A DNA stretch of 64,000 nt from NCBI GenBank assembly GCA_016183235.1, contig JACPFA010000015.1, positions 1-64,000 on the forward strand, read 5' to 3'. This document shows positions 41,674 through 49,654 of the stretch, piece by piece. Position 1 is the first letter of the stretch. Every line of letters starts with the position of its first letter. The translations under genes and the position numbers were made by a program. This DNA comes from Deltaproteobacteria bacterium. GTDB taxonomy: Bacteria; UBA10199; DSSB01; JACPFA01. Below the pieces are notes generated by a model. That model saw nothing but the letters and a program-made list of their open reading frames with translations. It was not told the origin of the DNA and made no database searches.

Positions 41674-44280
41674 ATGCAAAAAAATCTTAAACCCATGTCA
41701 TTGCGAGCGCAAGCGAAGCAATCTTCATTATTTCTTCTTCTCTTTTTTCTTTTCTTTCCCATCACCCAAATTCAAGCCTTCCCCAACCTCGAGCGCCCCG
41801 ATGGTGGCACCAAACCCATTACCGATGTCGATCGCTCTTCTGAATCCACCGGTATTGCTGTGTCTCCCGACGACCGCTATATCATTGTGGCAGATAGTGA
41901 TGATTTGGTCATCATCGATACGGCAACCTGGGATGAAACCGGCAGTCAGCCCGCCACCTTTGATTCGGCCATAGAGGGCTTTGCCTTTTCAAACGATAGC
42001 ACTCTTTATGCAGCCTTGAGCGATGGCAGCCTCAAACGCGTGAGTGTCACCAATCCTTCTGATGTTGCCACTTATTTAACGACAGATAGCACCAACAATT
42101 TTGATGGCATTGCCATGGTGCGTTCGACGACGAACAATCTTATTTATCTTTTCGATGAATCGAATGATGTGGTGTATCAATTTAATATCAGTAATCAAAC
42201 CATCGATGATTCTTTTGAAACCCCTAACAACGAAGATATCCTTGCTATAGCGGCCATTGATTTTCCCGCCAATGTTTCTTCGGGTAGTGATGGTGGCAGC
42301 ACCGATGTGTTGCTGATTACCACCGCCCAATCCAAAGTTTTTTTTGTTAATGGCAGCACCTTTGATCTTATCACCACCACTTCCTTAAACGGCACCAATT
42401 CAAGTTGCACGCATGCCAGTGGAGATCGCCGCTTCACCAGTGTGGCCATCGGGCCCAATCGCGATATTGCTTTTGTGATTGATAATACCGACAACACCAT
42501 TCATGTAGTTGACACAATTAATCATACCGAGCTTGATGCCGTAAGCGATCAAAGCGGTACGAACCCCCTATGTATCGAAACAACGCGCAATGATGATATT
42601 ACCAATATTACTATCACCAAGGTGACAGAGCCCAGCAATGCCATCCGTGGTTTCATCACGGGTTCCAGTGGCCTTTCGGTAATCAATGGCGATCGCAGCA
42701 ATTTAGAAGTGCTCGATATGGACACCGCAACCAGTGGCACGCAACCGCTCTCGCTTTCTCGCAGTGCAAGTCACGTGGCCAGCAGTTCCCAAGAAGATGG
42801 TTATGTTTATGTGGCCAATTCCGATGGTACCATCTCGGTAATTTCAGATAACCCCTTTGTCACTATGTCGGCAGTGACCCCCAGTTCAGTAACTCAAGCT
42901 GCACCTACTTTTACACTTACCTTCCAAGCCGATGAAGTTTGTGCCACCTGTAATTATCGCGTGCGGGTGAATGGCGATGTCAAAGAGTCGGGCACATTAA
43001 TATTAGATAACACGAGTTTATCGGGCGCGACGGTCAACACCGATATCACGACGGCCGCCATTGACATCACAAGTTTTGCTTCAGGCACTTTTACGGAAGG
43101 TAGCAATCGAGTGTATGTATTTGTGGATGATGCGGCGGGTAACACCGGTCGTGACTCTTTAACGTTAACCGTCGATCTACCACCTCCCAACGTCACGATT
43201 CACAGTACCAACTTTGGAAATAGCAAAGGTTTCATCACCATCACTCGCCTTACCGAGGCGGATATCAAACAATATAATATTTATGCCCAACTAGCCTCTG
43301 ACCAAGCCAGCCCCACTTGCCCAGGGGCAATTGATTTTACAGCAGCCCCCATCAATAACTCCGTTGCCCAAGAAAGCTCAGGCGACCAAATCACCATTAT
43401 TGCAACCAATCTGGTAAACGGGTTTTATTATTGTGTAGCGGTTGAGGCCCAAGACAATACCGGCAATGTGAGCGCCAGCCGCGTCGTCGCTAGTTCGCCC
43501 ATTTTCCCCGAGCCAGTTTTTGGCGTAATCGGCGGGGCAGGTGAGGTGGGTGGGTGCTCGCTTAATCATCATGCCAACGGTCAATATAGTTTTGTATTAT
43601 TGCTAGCTTTACTAATGACTCTCTTGTTGTCATTGCGAGGCAAAGCCGAAGCAATCTTCCTTTTTACTTCTGCCTTCTTTCTTCTCCTCCCCCTCCCCAC
43701 TCAAGCCGTCGAACTCACCGAAGAACATTGGGCAGGCGAAGTGAAGGGTGGTTTTTATTTTCCCACCAACGACAACATCGATCGTTTTTTCGGTGGTTGT
43801 TGCAACGGGTTTTACGAATTACGTTTTGGTCGCCTCATCAAATCCCAACTTCAAATTGATGTTGGTTTAGGCTTTATGTTAGAAAAGGCATCAGCCCTAG
43901 GTTCTATTACAGGCCGGCCGTCGGGCGAGAGGTTCACCTTCATGATTCTACCGATTTCTAATTCGGTAACCTATCGTTTTGATAGGTTAGAAAACCAGGT
44001 GTTGGTTCCCTTTGTAGGTGCTGGGGTTGACTATATGTGGTACCGCGAAAGTCTTTCCGGTAGTTCTACATCGGGTTGGAAATTTGGCTATCACGCCTTT
44101 GGCGGCTTGCAAATTTTACTCGAATGGTTTGATCGTGTGACTGATTTTATGGAAGGGGAGGGGGTCAACGATGTCTACCTAACCTTAGAGGGCCGTTGGA
44201 CTCAAATCGACAATTTCGGTGGCAATGGGTTAAATGTGTCGGGCTTTTCAACCATGATGGGGTTGTATTTTTCTTTTTGA
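41674..44280 (+). CDS. secreted beta-propeller protein fused through repeat R1 to a beta-barrel protein
   Basis: The 868-residue frame looks like two proteins joined. Part 1 (residues ~1-650) has a signal peptide (SLFLLLFFLFFPITQIQA), YVTN-like propeller repeats (ESTGIAVSPDDRYIIVADSD, VYVANSDGTISVIS), then Ig-like domains, and ends with GGCSLNHH followed by FVLLLALLMTLLLSL, like a Synergist/Myxo-type C-terminal sorting tail. Part 2 begins with a second signal peptide (IFLFTSAFFLLLPLPTQAVE) and is an outer-membrane barrel of ~190 residues (GEVKGGFYFPTNDN...) ending in Phe. The joint (residues ~652-662, SLRGKAEAIF) is translated R1 repeat. A second R1 piece encodes the N-terminal MSLRAQAKQSS. 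Confidence 0.8.
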   Translation: MQKNLKPMSLRAQAKQSSLFLLLFFLFFPITQIQAFPNLERPDGGTKPITDVDRSSESTGIAVSPDDRYIIVADSDDLVIIDTATWDETGSQPATFDSAIEGFAFSNDSTLYAALSDGSLKRVSVTNPSDVATYLTTDSTNNFDGIAMVRSTTNNLIYLFDESNDVVYQFNISNQTIDDSFETPNNEDILAIAAIDFPANVSSGSDGGSTDVLLITTAQSKVFFVNGSTFDLITTTSLNGTNSSCTHASGDRRFTSVAIGPNRDIAFVIDNTDNTIHVVDTINHTELDAVSDQSGTNPLCIETTRNDDITNITITKVTEPSNAIRGFITGSSGLSVINGDRSNLEVLDMDTATSGTQPLSLSRSASHVASSSQEDGYVYVANSDGTISVISDNPFVTMSAVTPSSVTQAAPTFTLTFQADEVCATCNYRVRVNGDVKESGTLILDNTSLSGATVNTDITTAAIDITSFASGTFTEGSNRVYVFVDDAAGNTGRDSLTLTVDLPPPNVTIHSTNFGNSKGFITITRLTEADIKQYNIYAQLASDQASPTCPGAIDFTAAPINNSVAQESSGDQITIIATNLVNGFYYCVAVEAQDNTGNVSASRVVASSPIFPEPVFGVIGGAGEVGGCSLNHHANGQYSFVLLLALLMTLLLSLRGKAEAIFLFTSAFFLLLPLPTQAVELTEEHWAGEVKGGFYFPTNDNIDRFFGGCCNGFYELRFGRLIKSQLQIDVGLGFMLEKASALGSITGRPSGERFTFMILPISNSVTYRFDRLENQVLVPFVGAGVDYMWYRESLSGSSTSGWKFGYHAFGGLQILLEWFDRVTDFMEGEGVNDVYLTLEGRWTQIDNFGGNGLNVSGFSTMMGLYFSF
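41696..41726. repeat. R1 half copy encoding the signal-peptide start
   Basis: TGTCATTGCGAGCGCAAGCG followed by AAGCAATCTTC, translated as MSLRAQAKQSS with the ATG at 41695. It provides one of two candidate start codons of the secreted protein. Confidence 0.75.
43628..43659. repeat. R1 half copy at the internal fusion joint
   Basis: TGTCATTGCGAGGCAAAGCC followed by GAAGCAATCTTC, read in frame between the C-terminal anchor of part 1 and the second signal peptide. Confidence 0.75.
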
Positions 44281-44341
44281 TGTCGTTGCGGTTCGCCTTT
44301 GGCGGAAGCCCCACGTCATCCCGGCCTTGAGCCGGGATCCA
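44281..44341. repeat. degenerate R1 and R2 repeats
   Basis: TGTCGTTGCGGTTCGCC resembles the start of R1; CGTCATCCCGGCCTTGAGCC and GGGATCC form an R2 unit at 44314-44341. They fill the gap before truA. Confidence 0.5.
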
Positions 44342-44375
44342 TAGATAGCCGAAGGATCTTCCTTTTTACTCTTTT

Positions 44376-45173
44376 ATGTCCAAATATAAATTAACTCTCA
44401 GTTACAAAGGCACCCGCTATTGCGGTTGGCAAGTCCAACCTAACGGCATCTCGATCCAAGAAATTGTTCAAGGTCATTTAAGCCAAATCTTGCAAGAACC
44501 CATTGTAGTGAAGGCCTCCGGTCGCACCGACGCAGGTGTTCACGCCTTTGCCCAGGTGGCCCATTTCAGTACCCAAAACCCCATGTCAGTTTCAAAGATC
44601 CTCCAGGGTTTACGCTCCATGTTGCCCGATGATATTTCAATTCAATCAATCGAAGAAGTCCCAGATTCCTTCGATGCGCAAATGTCAGCCAAGAAAAAAA
44701 CCTATGTGTATCTCGTTAACAATTCACCCGTACCCAATCCTTTCTTAATGGACTATTGTTGGCATGTCTACCCACCCTTAAATTTACCCGCCATGGAATC
44801 ATGTTTGAAATTGATTGTCGGTGAACACGACTTCACCAGCTTCACCGCCAGCGATGCCGTAACCAAAACTTTTGTGAGAACTATTTACGAAGCTTCCTGT
44901 AACCCGCTGTTATTGCGAGGCCCCAAAGGGGCCGTGGCAATCTCTCCGTGCGAGATTGCGGGGCTTGACCCGGGATCCATCTTAATCTTCTCCTTCACCG
45001 GTTCCGGTTTCCTAAAACACATGGTTCGCAACCTAGTCGGTACCATCGTCAACGTAGGCGAAGGCAAAATATCAACACAAAAATTTCAATCAATCCTAGC
45101 CTCAAAAGACCGCCGTAATGCCGGCATCAACGCCCCTCCGCAAGGTTTGTTTTTATTGGATGTTGAATATTAA
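44376..45173 (+). CDS. truA: tRNA pseudouridine synthase A with repeat-encoded insertion
   Basis: The 265-residue enzyme isomerises uridines 38-40 in the tRNA anticodon stem. It has YKGTRYCGWQVQPN, the catalytic aspartate in ASGRTDAGVHAFAQV, KKKTYVYLVNN, GEHDFTSFTASDA and HMVRNLVGTIVNVGEG. Compared with the usual layout, about 23 extra residues (178-200, LLLRGPKGAVAISPCEIAGL plus DPGS) lie between two beta strands before ILIFSFTGSGFLKHMVRN. They are encoded exactly by repeats R1 and R2, keep the frame and sit at a turn, so the enzyme may remain active. Confidence 0.9.
   Translation: MSKYKLTLSYKGTRYCGWQVQPNGISIQEIVQGHLSQILQEPIVVKASGRTDAGVHAFAQVAHFSTQNPMSVSKILQGLRSMLPDDISIQSIEEVPDSFDAQMSAKKKTYVYLVNNSPVPNPFLMDYCWHVYPPLNLPAMESCLKLIVGEHDFTSFTASDAVTKTFVRTIYEASCNPLLLRGPKGAVAISPCEIAGLDPGSILIFSFTGSGFLKHMVRNLVGTIVNVGEGKISTQKFQSILASKDRRNAGINAPPQGLFLLDVEY
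44907..44976. repeat. in-frame R1+R2 insertion inside truA
   Basis: CTGTTATTGCGAGGCCCC and GGGGCCGTGGCAATCTC form an R1-type palindrome, followed by GGCTTGACCCGGGATCC, an R2 core. About 69-70 bp are read in frame without a stop. Confidence 0.75.
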
Positions 45174-45202
45174 AGGACTCGGGTCATTCCTAGGTTCGAT
45201 TT

Positions 45203-45532
45203 TCACCACATCCGCTCAACCCAATATCGACCCCCCGTTCGACGACTAAACGTGGCTGAAATAGAAGCTGGATCGCTCTGGCCTACTATATATCTAAGAG
45301 CCATACTACGATGGACGGCCCCATCAACGGTTCTCCATTCTCCTGTGCTCCAAGAGCAGCACTCAAATACCCCATTGATTTGTAAAAACGCCTGTTGCAC
45401 ATAGTACGGCGTAAAAGCCTCCTTAGTTGCAACCTCCATATTAACATACCTCGATGTTTGAGCCTGCACCATTGAGGTAACCAACATGAAAGACGCAACA
45501 CACAGCCCTATTTTTAACATTTTATAAACCAT
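45203..45532 (-). CDS. small secreted protein, unknown function
   Basis: The ATG at 45532 is chosen because GGAGGGC lies 6 bp upstream. The 109-residue product has a signal peptide (MLKIGLCVASFMLVTSMVQA) and a mature part of about 85 residues with a Cys pair (FECCSW), then TGEWRTVDGAVHR and a Ser/Arg-rich tail ending YWVERMW. The segment GEWRTVD recurs in the truncated gene at the right edge of the window, and the DNA beneath shares 17 bases (ATCAACGGTTCTCCATT). Function unknown. Confidence 0.7.
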   Translation of the reverse strand: MVYKMLKIGLCVASFMLVTSMVQAQTSRYVNMEVATKEAFTPYYVQQAFLQINGVFECCSWSTGEWRTVDGAVHRSMALRYIVGQSDPASISATFSRRTGGRYWVERMW

Positions 45533-45662
45533 AAAGCCCTCCACAAATTACAGCAAGACAAGAACGATAATAGATAAGACATGGTAACAGCGAGAAGGAT
45601 GACTGTCAACAAGGTGCCATGTTTTGACCGTTCCACAGGCCCAAAATTTTTAGAATATAGCC

Positions 45663-45691
45663 TTTACATAGCCATAATACATAGCTACTAT
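45663..45691 (+). promoter_or_regulatory. promoter with operator repeats, near-leaderless antitoxin gene
   Basis: TTTACA (45663-45668) and TACTAT (45686-45691) are 17 bp apart, and transcription would start about at the ATG at 45698. Two ACATAGC direct repeats (45666-45672, 45679-45685), 13 bp apart, lie within the promoter and could be antitoxin binding sites. Confidence 0.45.
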
Positions 45692-45697
45692 AAAGCC

Positions 45698-46006
45698 ATG
45701 ATTCAAATCAATATCTCCACCTTGAAGAACCGATTAAGTGCCGTTTTAAAAAAAGTTAAAAAGGGCGAAGAGGTCTTAATTTTAGATCGGGAACACCCCA
45801 TCGCCAAAATTACTGCTCTTTCTGCAAAAGAGGGCCCTATGTCCGAACAAAATTTTCTCGCAACCCTTGAGCAAAAGGGGATTATTCAGCCTAATAAAAA
45901 AAAATTGCCTTCAGTGGAATGGCTAAAGGCAAACAGCCTTAAACTTAAGAAAAAGGTAAGTCTAGTTGATCAAGTTTTAAAAGAAAGGGAAGAGTCGAAG
46001 TGGTAG
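45698..46006 (+). CDS. Phd/YefM-family antitoxin
   Basis: The open frame extends 39 codons farther upstream, but MIQINISTLKNRLSAVLKKV at 45698 is the normal Phd N-terminus, and the promoter ends just before it. The ~102-residue protein has the DNA-binding Phd fold at the start (GEEVLILDREHPIAKI) and a C-terminal Lys-rich toxin-binding tail (KLPSVEWLKANSLKLKKKV). Its last 7 bp overlap the VapC start. It neutralises the toxin and represses the pair. Confidence 0.85.
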   Translation: MIQINISTLKNRLSAVLKKVKKGEEVLILDREHPIAKITALSAKEGPMSEQNFLATLEQKGIIQPNKKKLPSVEWLKANSLKLKKKVSLVDQVLKEREESKW

Positions 46007-46464
46007 CCTACTGGGATTCATCAGCATTGGTTGCCCTTTTGATTGAAGAGGAAAAATCGGTGCTAGCTCGCAAGCTGAAGGGGCAAACAAGTCAAATCCT
46101 AACCTGGGTGCTTACTCCCGTTGAAGTGTATTCTGCCCTTTGTCGTTTGGAAAAAGAGGGGGCTCTTAGTCTTAACGATTTTCAAAAATGTTATGAGGTT
46201 TGGCAAACGATCGAAAATGGCTTAATATTTGTTAAGGATATTGAAGCGGTCAAAAATATTTCTTATCGTTTGTTGCGTCTTCATTCCCTAAAAGCGGCTG
46301 ACAGTTTTCAATTAGCGTCTGCTATCTTGTCTAAGCAAGCCAACGAGGGTTTTCCGTTCATTACTTTTGATCAAAGGCTCGAAGAAGCCGCATTAAAAGA
46401 GGGATTTCAGATAAAAAACCTAAATATGGTCAAACCTTACTTCTCTGCTCGAGTATTGAAGTAA
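46000..46464 (+). CDS. PIN-domain toxin, VapC family
   Basis: The 154-residue protein is a PIN ribonuclease with the four acidic residues: WDSSALVALL, PVEVYSALCRLE, KAADSFQLASAI and ITFDQRLEEAA. It starts at a GTG that overlaps the antitoxin stop. VapC toxins cut tRNA or rRNA. A diverged duplicate of its last 50 bases lies 700 bp downstream (47146-47198). Confidence 0.9.
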   Translation: MVAYWDSSALVALLIEEEKSVLARKLKGQTSQILTWVLTPVEVYSALCRLEKEGALSLNDFQKCYEVWQTIENGLIFVKDIEAVKNISYRLLRLHSLKAADSFQLASAILSKQANEGFPFITFDQRLEEAALKEGFQIKNLNMVKPYFSARVLK

Positions 46465-46529
46465 TAAGTAGAAGATTGATTTGGAATTGAAAGTGTGTTC
46501 TATTGTCACCCTCTCCAAAAGGATTTTTT

Positions 46530-46784
46530 ATGGGTCAAAAAATGAAATGGGAGGATATGGTTAAGAATTATCCTGCTGAATGGGTAGCTCTGATTGACTA
46601 CGAGTCAAAAGATGCTCTCAACATTGAGGGTATTGTTGTTGCCCATGATCCTGATCGTAATATTTTTCATCATATTGTTGGTGACTTACTTCCTAAATAC
46701 GGGGACATGGCGATTCGTTATACAGGAGAGCTTGTCAAAAACGAAGAAATCCCTCTTTTATGGCAAATTTCCCATACCGATTAA
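46530..46784 (+). CDS. DUF5678-like small protein
   Basis: The ATG at 46530 follows AAAAGGATTTTTT, a fair ribosome binding site. The 84-residue protein (MKWEDMVKNYPAEWVALIDY, then IVVAHDPDRNIFHHIV and an IRYTGELVKNEEIPLLW tail) resembles the small DUF5678-like proteins that are usually encoded beside a retropepsin-like protease. It overlaps the protease gene by 25 bp, so translation is coupled. The function is unknown. Confidence 0.65.
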   Translation: MGQKMKWEDMVKNYPAEWVALIDYESKDALNIEGIVVAHDPDRNIFHHIVGDLLPKYGDMAIRYTGELVKNEEIPLLWQISHTD

Positions 46785-47155
46785 ACAAACGTCTTGTCGT
46801 CATTCCAGTCGTCCTTTATGGAAAAAAAGGGCGTTTAGAGAGTGAATTTATTCTAGATACGGGCGCGTCATTAACGATCGTTGACCATAGTTTAGCCTTA
46901 TCCTTGGGATACTCGGCCAGGGATGGGATTGGCCTTTCAACGGTTTCCTCAGTTATTGGCAAAGAAAGGGGGTATCGACTGATGATGAAGGGGTTTGAAA
47001 CATTGGGAAGGCTTTATAACTCGTTTGAAGTGGCGTGTCATGATCTCCAAGACCAGGGTATAGAAGGATTAGTTGGTATGAATTTTCTCGAAAAATTTGA
47101 TTGGTGCGTGCATCCAAACAAACAGGTCATTTTTACCAAAGAGAAGCCGCATTAA
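46760..47155 (+). CDS. retropepsin-like aspartic protease
   Basis: The 131-residue protein has the single-domain aspartic protease signature ESEFILDTGASLTIVDHSLAL with the catalytic Asp in LDTGAS, and a later IEGLVGMNFLEKFDW, matching the flap and C-terminal psi loop of small bacterial retropepsins. These work as homodimers. It is coupled to the DUF5678-like gene. Its final codons (EKPH) lie in a sequence copied from the VapC tail, so the natural C-terminus may have been altered. Confidence 0.8.
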   Translation: MANFPYRLNKRLVVIPVVLYGKKGRLESEFILDTGASLTIVDHSLALSLGYSARDGIGLSTVSSVIGKERGYRLMMKGFETLGRLYNSFEVACHDLQDQGIEGLVGMNFLEKFDWCVHPNKQVIFTKEKPH

Positions 47156-47198
47156 AAGAGGGTTTCCAGGTGAAAAACCTGAATATTGTCAGGCCCTA
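47146..47198. repeat. duplicated 3' end of the VapC gene
   Basis: GCCGCATTAAAAGAGGG and AAAAACCT repeat 46387-46439 with about ten mismatches in 53 bases. It still reads ALKEGFQVKNLNIVRP in the VapC frame. It marks a recombination scar or the remnant of a second VapC gene and overlaps the end of the protease gene. Confidence 0.7.
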
Positions 47199-48742
47199 AA
47201 AACTAGATAGCCTGCCAAGTTTCCGTCTTGATCTTGGTCAATAACATCATAAATCGTGCCATCAAAGATAATGTTGTCACTTGAGTTGCCACTAGCACCT
47301 TCTTCTCGAATTTCAATGCCAGTTCCAATATAGACTTTTTCTAATAAGGTTAAAAGTCGATTCCGGACATCAGCATAATTATCATCACTTTTTTTACCAT
47401 CAAAGATAGTAAGTGTATGTTCTAAATTTGAGTCCAACTTAACCAAGAATCTTAATAGCGTAGCATTTGGTACCTTTGGAGGGAAAAGCCCATTTTCTAT
47501 TGCCTGATTTGCTTCGGTCACAGAGAGCTTTCCATTTCCGTTCGTGTCAAATTCAGGATAGAAGTTATAAAGGCTATCCAGAAAGGATTTTTTGGATCCA
47601 TGTCCTCCTTTCGGACCATTTCCTGTCACTTGGCGTAGGGCTTCTAGACTGGGATGGAATGGGACAGGTGCTTCTCCATTGAGTCCAATGGTTACATGAT
47701 CAAGGAGTGAATCAGTACCGGCATAGTCATAGAAGGGATTAGTGATTTGTTCAGAGTTGGTAATATCAAGAACAACGTTTGTATTTTCAGGACCGTGGAT
47801 ATAGATAATTTTTGATTCTTGTTGATTTCCATTTTTATTGATTTTAAGGGTCCAGAGTTGCTTTGAAGGATCATAGCTTCCTTCAACAGTATCTTTTTGA
47901 CTAGAAGGATGGATGGTAACTGTACCAGAAGCATAGATTTGATGGGTAGTAATCTCATTATCGAAGTTCACTGTTAAATCAACATCGGTTGCTTCATAAG
48001 TAGCGGTAGTGCCATTCACCTTGGTCGGCTTGGTATTATTCGCATAAGGCGCCTCAATCGCCGTATCTAATTCCTGCTCGATCTGATTAACGGCTGCTAG
48101 AACCGAGGTGATGGTTTCATCAGAAGGATCTTCTTTGAGTTGATCTTCTGCATCGTCGATGCGTTTGAGCAGATCTTCTTTTACACCAGGTGCCAGGTCT
48201 GTAGTGGCATCGATTTTATCTTCCACATCATCGATTTTATCTTTCGCCTCTTTATAAGAATCTTTAAGCCCACCCGTGGCCGCATCTAAAATCTTGATTT
48301 GTATGTCATCAAGATCAGCCGTGATATAAGCGAGCGAGTAGGCAAAGGTCTTTTCGTTACCCACTAATTTTTTAAGTTCTTTTAATTTTTCCTTAATCTC
48401 TTTAATCAGCGGTTTGGGCAGATCTTTTTTAAATTCTTGCAACAATTCTTCCATGCCCTCTATTTTTGCCAGCATTTCTTCTTGGCTGGGAGGAGGCGGT
48501 TCAGGCACACTGCCACTTTCTAATTGGCTCAAACCCGCCTCAGGGTCTTCATCACTTAATGGGTCATAACTATCTAGAGCAGCATCTCCGCCATAACCAT
48601 CATCGCCTGCAATCGCCGTGTCATCTTCCCATGTTGTGGTTTCAGAAGATTCTTCTAAGCCCACCGTTGGATCATCGGCGTACGGGTCATAAGCATCAGT
48701 CATGGGTTTGCTATAGCCGGGAGGTGCCTTTGGAGTTGTCAT
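47189..48742 (-). CDS. type B paralogous protein, acidic with coiled coil and EF-hand-like loop
   Basis: The start at 48742 is preceded by GGAGGGGGATT and lies 1 bp after the lipoprotein stop. The 517-residue protein has an acidic N-terminus (TDAYDPYADDPTVGLEE), a Pro-rich spot, then a coiled-coil region (residues ~90-230, LPKPLIKEIKEKLKELKKLV) shared with the protein at 51770. A beta-rich part (~240-360) and a helical part with an EF-hand-like loop (DTNGNGKLSVTEA) and a second DQDQDGNL loop follow. There is no signal peptide. I recognise no family. Export by a signal-independent system or a calcium-dependent role are only guesses. Confidence 0.75.
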   Translation of the reverse strand: MTTPKAPPGYSKPMTDAYDPYADDPTVGLEESSETTTWEDDTAIAGDDGYGGDAALDSYDPLSDEDPEAGLSQLESGSVPEPPPPSQEEMLAKIEGMEELLQEFKKDLPKPLIKEIKEKLKELKKLVGNEKTFAYSLAYITADLDDIQIKILDAATGGLKDSYKEAKDKIDDVEDKIDATTDLAPGVKEDLLKRIDDAEDQLKEDPSDETITSVLAAVNQIEQELDTAIEAPYANNTKPTKVNGTTATYEATDVDLTVNFDNEITTHQIYASGTVTIHPSSQKDTVEGSYDPSKQLWTLKINKNGNQQESKIIYIHGPENTNVVLDITNSEQITNPFYDYAGTDSLLDHVTIGLNGEAPVPFHPSLEALRQVTGNGPKGGHGSKKSFLDSLYNFYPEFDTNGNGKLSVTEANQAIENGLFPPKVPNATLLRFLVKLDSNLEHTLTIFDGKKSDDNYADVRNRLLTLLEKVYIGTGIEIREEGASGNSSDNIIFDGTIYDVIDQDQDGNLAGYLVFRA

Positions 48743-48743
48743 G

Positions 48744-49553
48744 TTAGAATCCCCCTCCGCCTTGGGTTGTGGATGGAGCTGCTGTTTCTTGAACACTCAC
48801 TTTTTCTTTGCAATTGGCGCCGTGATACCTTTCTTTTGCTCCAGCAAAGGTGGAGGTACTAAATTCGCAGATAAACACTTGACTTCCCGATTCTACGGCT
48901 GCCAATCCTTTGATTTCAATAGGTTCGACTTCATTTTCTTGTGAACTCTCAAAAGAGGCTTGAAGAGAAAAACTTATTTTTGCACCATAAGTTCCAGAAG
49001 TAGCGGTTGTAACACCAAGGTCAACGCTAAAATATCCTTCTCCCTTTTCGGTATCAAGCTGATAATCTTCAGTAGATGAACCATTGAGCGTGATTTGTTT
49101 TTTAGTTTCTTGTTGCTCAACAGATTCCTGGTCGGGGTTGTCTTGATTTTCCCCAGAATCATGAGAAATCTCGGTATAAGCAAAGTCACTAAAAGTAGAA
49201 TCAAGGTGCAAAACCTCACCCTTGCCTTGTCCCGAACCCGAAATGGTTCCGCCCAGTGGCCCAGCCATACTAAGATTAGTGAAATTTGGGTTTTTAGTTT
49301 TCATAGCCTGCTCAATAAGGCCTTGATTCCCCTCAAAAGCAGCTTGTGCCGTAAAGAGCACCCACTCTTCAATTTCAGTGATAGTAGCCTTCTTTTCAGT
49401 GAAACTAGGCCCTTCTCCCGTGGCAATGGTACTGAGATTATTAATTAATTGTTCTTCTAGCGAAGGCCCTTTAACGACATCCGGTGCCCCTCCGCCACAA
49501 GCCACAAGCAAACTAAAGACGAAAACCGTGAGAAACGATAAAGACTTTTTCAT
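48744..49553 (-). CDS. lipoprotein upstream of type B gene
   Basis: The 269-residue protein has a lipoprotein signal (MKKSLSFLTVFVFSLLVACG, lipobox LVAC with Cys19) and a Gly-rich start of the mature chain. The rest is hydrophilic, with many Ser/Thr/Glu and beta-strand-like parts (GYFSVDLGVTTATSGTYGAK), and closes with a Gly tail. No family is recognised. The type B gene starts one base after its stop, so the two are coupled and likely work together at the cell envelope. GGGGGG upstream forms the ribosome binding site. Confidence 0.75.
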   Translation of the reverse strand: MKKSLSFLTVFVFSLLVACGGGAPDVVKGPSLEEQLINNLSTIATGEGPSFTEKKATITEIEEWVLFTAQAAFEGNQGLIEQAMKTKNPNFTNLSMAGPLGGTISGSGQGKGEVLHLDSTFSDFAYTEISHDSGENQDNPDQESVEQQETKKQITLNGSSTEDYQLDTEKGEGYFSVDLGVTTATSGTYGAKISFSLQASFESSQENEVEPIEIKGLAAVESGSQVFICEFSTSTFAGAKERYHGANCKEKVSVQETAAPSTTQGGGGF

Positions 49554-49654
49554 AAACCCCCCTTACGTGGTTAAATGGTTAAGCTAACCTATTTTTCGGG
49601 ATGGGATTGGGTTTAAGTTGTTGATTGAAAGGTTAGGAGGCAATAAAGCGTATA

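Noticed and set aside
45581-45697. 39 extra codons at the start of the Phd antitoxin
   Set aside because: They cover the promoter and operator repeats, and Phd proteins normally begin at the chosen Met.
48743-48796. 18-codon N-terminal extension of the type B protein
   Set aside because: It overlaps the lipoprotein's end, and GGAGGGGG directly precedes the later ATG.
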